Below are positions 60,724 to 64,000 of a stretch of DNA of 64,000 bases, one piece after another. Source of the stretch: UBA6059 sp964351595. GTDB taxonomy: Bacteria; Bacteroidota; Bacteroidia; Cytophagales; Cyclobacteriaceae. The stretch covers positions 1 to 64,000 of the forward strand of contig CAYGOT010000001.1 of the NCBI GenBank assembly GCA_964351595.1, in the 5' to 3' direction. The notes under the pieces were generated by a model. That model was given only the letters and a program-made list of their open reading frames with translations. It was not told where the DNA came from and searched no databases. The number at the start of each line of letters is the position of its first letter. Position 1 is the stretch's first letter. The translations under genes and the position numbers were made by a program.

Positions 60724-63027
60724 ATGCGTTGGATTGTAGGGTTGATTATGCTGTTGTGGACACAGCAGGTTTACGGACAGAGTGTTAAAGGAAGTGTCAA
60801 AGAAGCCCTAAGCTTCGCCCCCATTGTTGGAGCTAACATTACGGTAGTGGGTACCGACGTAGGTACCTCTACCGATGATGATGGCCAATTCGAATTAGAT
60901 CTTGACCCGGGTAGGCATAACCTGCTCTTCAGTGCTGTGGGTCACGAAGGGCTCATCGTTCAGGAAGTGCTCGTAAAAGCTGGTAAGCAACTAGCGTTAA
61001 ATGTTGAACTGAGCTCCGCTACTTATGAACTGGGTGAGGTAGTCATCTCAGCGAATGGTCAAAAAGAGATGGATGGCATTCGATCCATTACCATGGAAGA
61101 GACCATGCGTTATGCAGTCACTTATTTTGACCCTGCACGGCTTACCCTTTCATTGCCTGCGGTTGCTTCTACTAATGATCAGAACAACAATGTTTCTGTT
61201 AGGGGAAATACGCCAAACCATTTGCGATGGCGACTGGAAGGTGTGGAGATCGTCAATCCTAACCATTTGAGCAATGCCGGAACACTGAGTGATCGGCCTA
61301 CGCAAAACGGTGGAGGCGTCAATATCCTGAGCACACAGATGATGTCAAATTCTGCTTTCGTCTATGGTGCCTTTGACGCTACCTACGGCAATAGTATCGG
61401 TGGTCTATTCGATATAGGCATGCGGGCAGGAAATAATCAGAAAAGGGAATACACCTTGCAGGCTGGACTCTTAGGGTTGGATGTAGCTGCTGAGGGGCCG
61501 ATCAAACAAGGTGGAGCCAGCTATCTCGCGAACTACCGCTACAGTACAGTTGGTTTGCTATCCGCCATGGGTGTCGATTTTGGAGGTGAGTCCATCAGCT
61601 TTCAGGATCTTGCTTTCAATATTAACTTTCCACTACACGCTGTCATCTTCATTGTGTTTTGTTTGTGTTGTAAGAGCATCAATGAGAGTGAAGTGTTGGA
61701 TTATCCTACAGAGTGGGAGGAGGATAAAGACCGCTCTGATATCACCGCGGACGGACATATGGCGGCAGCAGGGATTTCCTACGATCGATCGCTGGGTGGG
61801 GGAATACTCCAGTTGTCTTCAGTCTTCTCCAGTCAAAAAAGCGTCAGAGATGAGCAGCAGCGCGACCTGACTGGATTTATGAATGCCTCGGCCTACGACT
61901 ACTACCGTGAATCGCTCTCATCATCACACATTTCCTGGGTCAGATCGGATGGTGCTTTTAGCTACCAAGTAGGCACCTATGTTAATCTCTACGACTACCG
62001 CATAAATCGTCAGAGCGATAACTACAGGTTTCTTGAACTAGCGCCCATGAATATCGATGATGAGCAAATTATGCTTCTCACTCCATACATGGATACTCGT
62101 TGGCGGATTAGTCAAAAACTAGAACTGGCGCTAGGGCTGCAGGGCAACTATCAGGATTTGAATACTGACTTTCAAATTGATCCTCGGCTTTCGCTCACTT
62201 ACCAAGTGAATGAGAAGAACAAGCTAAGGCTGGCTAGTGGCGGATATAGTCAGTTGATGTCACCCTTTATCTACTACAATCTGCGTAACTCCGTTGTAAC
62301 GGATGGCTACCGATACCCCAATAAAGCCATGGGTATGCTTCACTCTCAGATTACCAATCTCTCTTGGCAAAAGACAATTTCGGAAAGAACCACCTTCAGA
62401 ACTGAGGTCTACTGGCAGCATTATAGTGATGTGCCAGTGTCAATCAATTCTGACTTTTCAGTACTCAATTACTTTGACGGAGATGCCTGGTACAGGCTAA
62501 CGCCAGAAGGTTCCGGCGATACATACGGGTGGGAGACCACACTAGAGCAGAAGCTTACCAAGAGCTTCTACTATTTGGTTAGCTTGAGTCTACTGGACGC
62601 TAAATTCACAACGTTGGAAGGGAAGGAGTACGATACGAGATTCAATACTAATTACGCACTAAATATTACGATGGGGAAGGAATTCGACACAAAGAGGGAT
62701 AATGGTTTTAGTATCAATGTGAGATCGATCTGGCAAGGAGGTCTGAGAGATTATCGCAGAGGAGTTGATCAGGCGCCATTCTTCCTCTTTCCTACTCAGG
62801 AAGGCGATCCTTTTGCTTTTCAATATGAAGACTACTTTCGATTAGATTTGCGACTGGCATGGACGAAAAATAAGTCAAACTATACACGCATGATCTACCT
62901 GGACATCCAAAATCTAACCAATCGAAAGAATACAGCTTTCTACGATTTTGACGAAGTGCAGCAAAAGGTTGTCAGACGTGAGCAACTTGGCTTGATTCCG
63001 ATACTAACCTATAGAGTGGAGTTTTGA
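60724..63027 (+). CDS. TonB-dependent outer-membrane receptor with N-terminal carboxypeptidase-like domain
   Basis: A 767-residue receptor with a signal peptide (MLLWTQQVYGQ), a CarboxypepD-regulatory-like domain (about 20-100), a plug (to about 215, NNNVSVRGNTPNHLRWRLEGVEIVNPNHLSN) and a beta barrel ending ILTYRVEF. It would import the substrate of the cluster. No SusD-like partner is adjacent. A hydrophobic, cysteine-bearing patch at residues 303-320 (AVIFIVFCLCC) is odd for a barrel strand pair. It starts 11 bases after the TIM-barrel gene. Confidence 0.88.
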   Translation: MRWIVGLIMLLWTQQVYGQSVKGSVKEALSFAPIVGANITVVGTDVGTSTDDDGQFELDLDPGRHNLLFSAVGHEGLIVQEVLVKAGKQLALNVELSSATYELGEVVISANGQKEMDGIRSITMEETMRYAVTYFDPARLTLSLPAVASTNDQNNNVSVRGNTPNHLRWRLEGVEIVNPNHLSNAGTLSDRPTQNGGGVNILSTQMMSNSAFVYGAFDATYGNSIGGLFDIGMRAGNNQKREYTLQAGLLGLDVAAEGPIKQGGASYLANYRYSTVGLLSAMGVDFGGESISFQDLAFNINFPLHAVIFIVFCLCCKSINESEVLDYPTEWEEDKDRSDITADGHMAAAGISYDRSLGGGILQLSSVFSSQKSVRDEQQRDLTGFMNASAYDYYRESLSSSHISWVRSDGAFSYQVGTYVNLYDYRINRQSDNYRFLELAPMNIDDEQIMLLTPYMDTRWRISQKLELALGLQGNYQDLNTDFQIDPRLSLTYQVNEKNKLRLASGGYSQLMSPFIYYNLRNSVVTDGYRYPNKAMGMLHSQITNLSWQKTISERTTFRTEVYWQHYSDVPVSINSDFSVLNYFDGDAWYRLTPEGSGDTYGWETTLEQKLTKSFYYLVSLSLLDAKFTTLEGKEYDTRFNTNYALNITMGKEFDTKRDNGFSINVRSIWQGGLRDYRRGVDQAPFFLFPTQEGDPFAFQYEDYFRLDLRLAWTKNKSNYTRMIYLDIQNLTNRKNTAFYDFDEVQQKVVRREQLGLIPILTYRVEF

Positions 63028-63392
63028 AGCAAAAGAAAATCATAGACGCCACACTGGCCGTGCTTTTTTTCTTGTTTGCTGCGGTGCAGTTCAATGATCC
63101 CGATCCATTGCTTTGGATCGCAATCTATGGAATTGTGGCTATGGTAAGCTTAGGTGCATTTTTCAACAAGTATCATCAATATACACTCATCTCGTTGATC
63201 GGTATCATTACCGTTTGGTCACTCATTCTATTGCCCAATGTATTTACCTGGCTCACGACCTCTAATGTCGAGGAGATTGCGGGAGAGATGATGTCCGATA
63301 AGCCATATATTGAAGGTACACGCGAGTTTGGAGGGCTATTGATCGCTGATTTGGTGTTGATTTATCATTGGTCTGCGTCCAGACGAGCCTAA
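63024..63392 (+). CDS. Small four-helix membrane protein (Tmemb_220-like)
   Basis: A 122-residue membrane protein with four helices and the conserved AAVQFNDPDPLLWIAIYG segment of the Tmemb_220 family, of unknown function. The start is a TTG at 63024 overlapping the receptor stop (TTGA); no ATG lies before the conserved segment. It closes the sugar cluster. Its stop is 58 bases before the metH promoter box. Confidence 0.82.
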   Translation: MKQKKIIDATLAVLFFLFAAVQFNDPDPLLWIAIYGIVAMVSLGAFFNKYHQYTLISLIGIITVWSLILLPNVFTWLTTSNVEEIAGEMMSDKPYIEGTREFGGLLIADLVLIYHWSASRRA

Positions 63393-63450
63393 GGATGCTG
63401 ACTTTCTCTCCTTTCCTGCAGATAATCTATAATATTCCCAATTCGCCACC

Positions 63451-63458
63451 TATATTTG
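63451..63458 (+). promoter_or_regulatory. Candidate -7 box for the metH riboswitch transcript
   Basis: TATATTTG matches TAnnTTTG exactly and lies five bases before the start of the riboswitch aptamer at 63464. That position fits a transcript beginning at the aptamer. Confidence 0.5.
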
Positions 63459-63463
63459 CAACA

Positions 63464-63581
63464 CTTATCAAGAAAGACCGAGGGATTAGGCCCGATGACG
63501 TCTTAGCAACCTTTTCTTCTAGCCAGTCTGGGAAGAATTTCGGTGCTAACTCCTTATTCAGCCGCTGCTGAAAGAGATAAG
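63464..63581 (+). promoter_or_regulatory. SAM-I (S-box) riboswitch upstream of metH
   Basis: The classical S-box elements are in order: CTTATCAAGA opening P1, GAGGGATTAGGCCCGATGA (P2 with the internal loop), CTTAGCAACC, the GGTGCTAACTCC segment and closing GATAAG (63576-63581) pairing with CTTATC (63464-63469). S-adenosylmethionine binding to this aptamer normally shuts down methionine-synthesis genes, here metH. A perfect AAGTAGA/TCTACTT hairpin at 63580-63598 overlaps the 3' P1 strand and may be the switch. Confidence 0.93.
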
Positions 63582-63642
63582 TAGACCAACCTCTACTTTC
63601 TCACTCGATTCTTCTGATAAGCCAACTGTAAAAAGGGAATGG

Positions 63643-64000
63643 ATGAATAGTATTCAGGAAATACTCAAAGAGAGAATATTGGTATTGGATGGTGCAATGG
63701 GCACGATGATTCAGCGCTATAAACTGGAGGAAGATGATTTCCGCAATGAGGAATTAAAGGATCACCCTTCACCATTAAAGGGTAATAATGATTTGCTAGG
63801 TCTAACCCGGCCGGAGGTCTTAAAGGAAATTCATGCTACTTACTTCGAAGCTGGGGCTGATATCGCAGAGACGAATACTTTCAGTGGTACTACCATCGCT
63901 CAGGCCGACTACAGCCTCGAGCACATGGTTGACAAGATCAACTATGAATCAGCGAGAATAGCCCGAGCGGTGGCTGATGAGTTTACTGCTAAGGAGCCCC
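63643..64000 (+). CDS. metH: Methionine synthase, cobalamin-dependent, N-terminal part (3' end outside window)
   Basis: The first 119 codons of MetH are open to the window edge. The N-terminal homocysteine S-methyltransferase domain is clear: LVLDGAMGTMIQRYKL, LKGNNDLLGLTRPEV, YFEAGADIAETNTFSGTT and ARIARAVADEFTAKEP. The ATG at 63643 gives the standard length before VLDGAMG. The upstream SAM-I riboswitch independently supports a role in methionine synthesis. MetZ at 13841 supplies its homocysteine substrate. Confidence 0.93.
   Translation, partial: MNSIQEILKERILVLDGAMGTMIQRYKLEEDDFRNEELKDHPSPLKGNNDLLGLTRPEVLKEIHATYFEAGADIAETNTFSGTTIAQADYSLEHMVDKINYESARIARAVADEFTAKEP

Noticed and set aside
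63368..63571. 67-codon plus-strand frame ahead of metH
   Set aside because: It lies across the SAM-I riboswitch aptamer, whose conserved RNA elements explain the sequence.
1..64000. CRISPR arrays, rRNA, intact insertion sequences or prophage genes
   Set aside because: None of the repeat spacing, rRNA motifs, transposase or phage structural motifs could be seen in any frame.

Overview
The window reads as a contiguous piece of a Bacteroidota chromosome, most likely a marine member of the Cytophagales. The reasons are a Na+-pumping NADH:quinone reductase operon, the phylum-specific form of RNA polymerase omega, an arginine operon built around an N-acyl-ornithine transcarbamylase, a DnaE polymerase with a fused proofreading exonuclease, a TonB-dependent receptor with a carboxypeptidase-like N-terminal domain, and several TAnnTTTG-type -7 promoter boxes. 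The genus-level placement is inference. Genes are dense and mostly in short-overlap operons, with no rRNA, tRNA, CRISPR array or intact insertion sequence seen.

Layout. 1-245 is the 3' end of ispH. 361-4996 is nqrABCDE, closed by a strong terminator and lacking nqrF. 5079-6506 holds a DUF502 membrane protein and two small unknown genes, one with a seven-glycine zipper. 6846-13785 is a tightly overlapped arginine operon (GNAT acyltransferase, argG, argC, argF', argB, argE, argH) without argD. 13841-20580 is mixed: metZ, a rhodanese, a YceI protein, a Fic protein preceded by two related palindromes, a cupin, an FkbM-like methyltransferase, repeat DNA, a small membrane protein and a lipoprotein. 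20749-26801 is an AddAB-type helicase-nuclease pair, followed by a HepT/MntA toxin-antitoxin pair and trxA. 28086-34748 (minus strand) carries the DnaQ-DnaE fusion, rsmG, an ECF-type sigma factor and a glycosyltransferase. 34828-37928 is tgt, an LptF/LptG permease and an EamA transporter. 37969-40493 has two regulators and a small membrane protein. 40504-49129 (minus strand) is a housekeeping and cell-envelope block: OstA-like, bamD, rpoZ, coaBC, a DUF4835/PorD-type protein, a 73-residue unknown, recN, fabI and ispE. 49250-52242 is tilS, an STM3941-like protein and mdh.

From 52438 to 63392 runs a probable sugar-catabolic cluster: a NupG-type MFS transporter, a Gfo/Idh/MocA oxidoreductase, a cytoplasmic TIM-barrel isomerase/epimerase, a 1230-residue lipoprotein joining a haem c domain, a PA14 domain, a glucose/sorbosone-dehydrogenase-like propeller and a 3-keto-disaccharide hydrolase (DUF1080) domain, a second exported TIM-barrel protein, a TonB-dependent receptor without a SusD partner, and a small membrane protein. 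The best reading is oxidation-first glycoside breakdown through 3-keto sugars. I consider this the most interesting system in the window. The window ends with a SAM-I riboswitch and the first 119 codons of metH.

The other leads worth testing are the Fic double operator, the glycine-zipper peptide pair, the missing nqrF, the loss of all three zinc-ligand cysteines in Tgt, and the degenerate PHP domain of the DnaQ-DnaE fusion.
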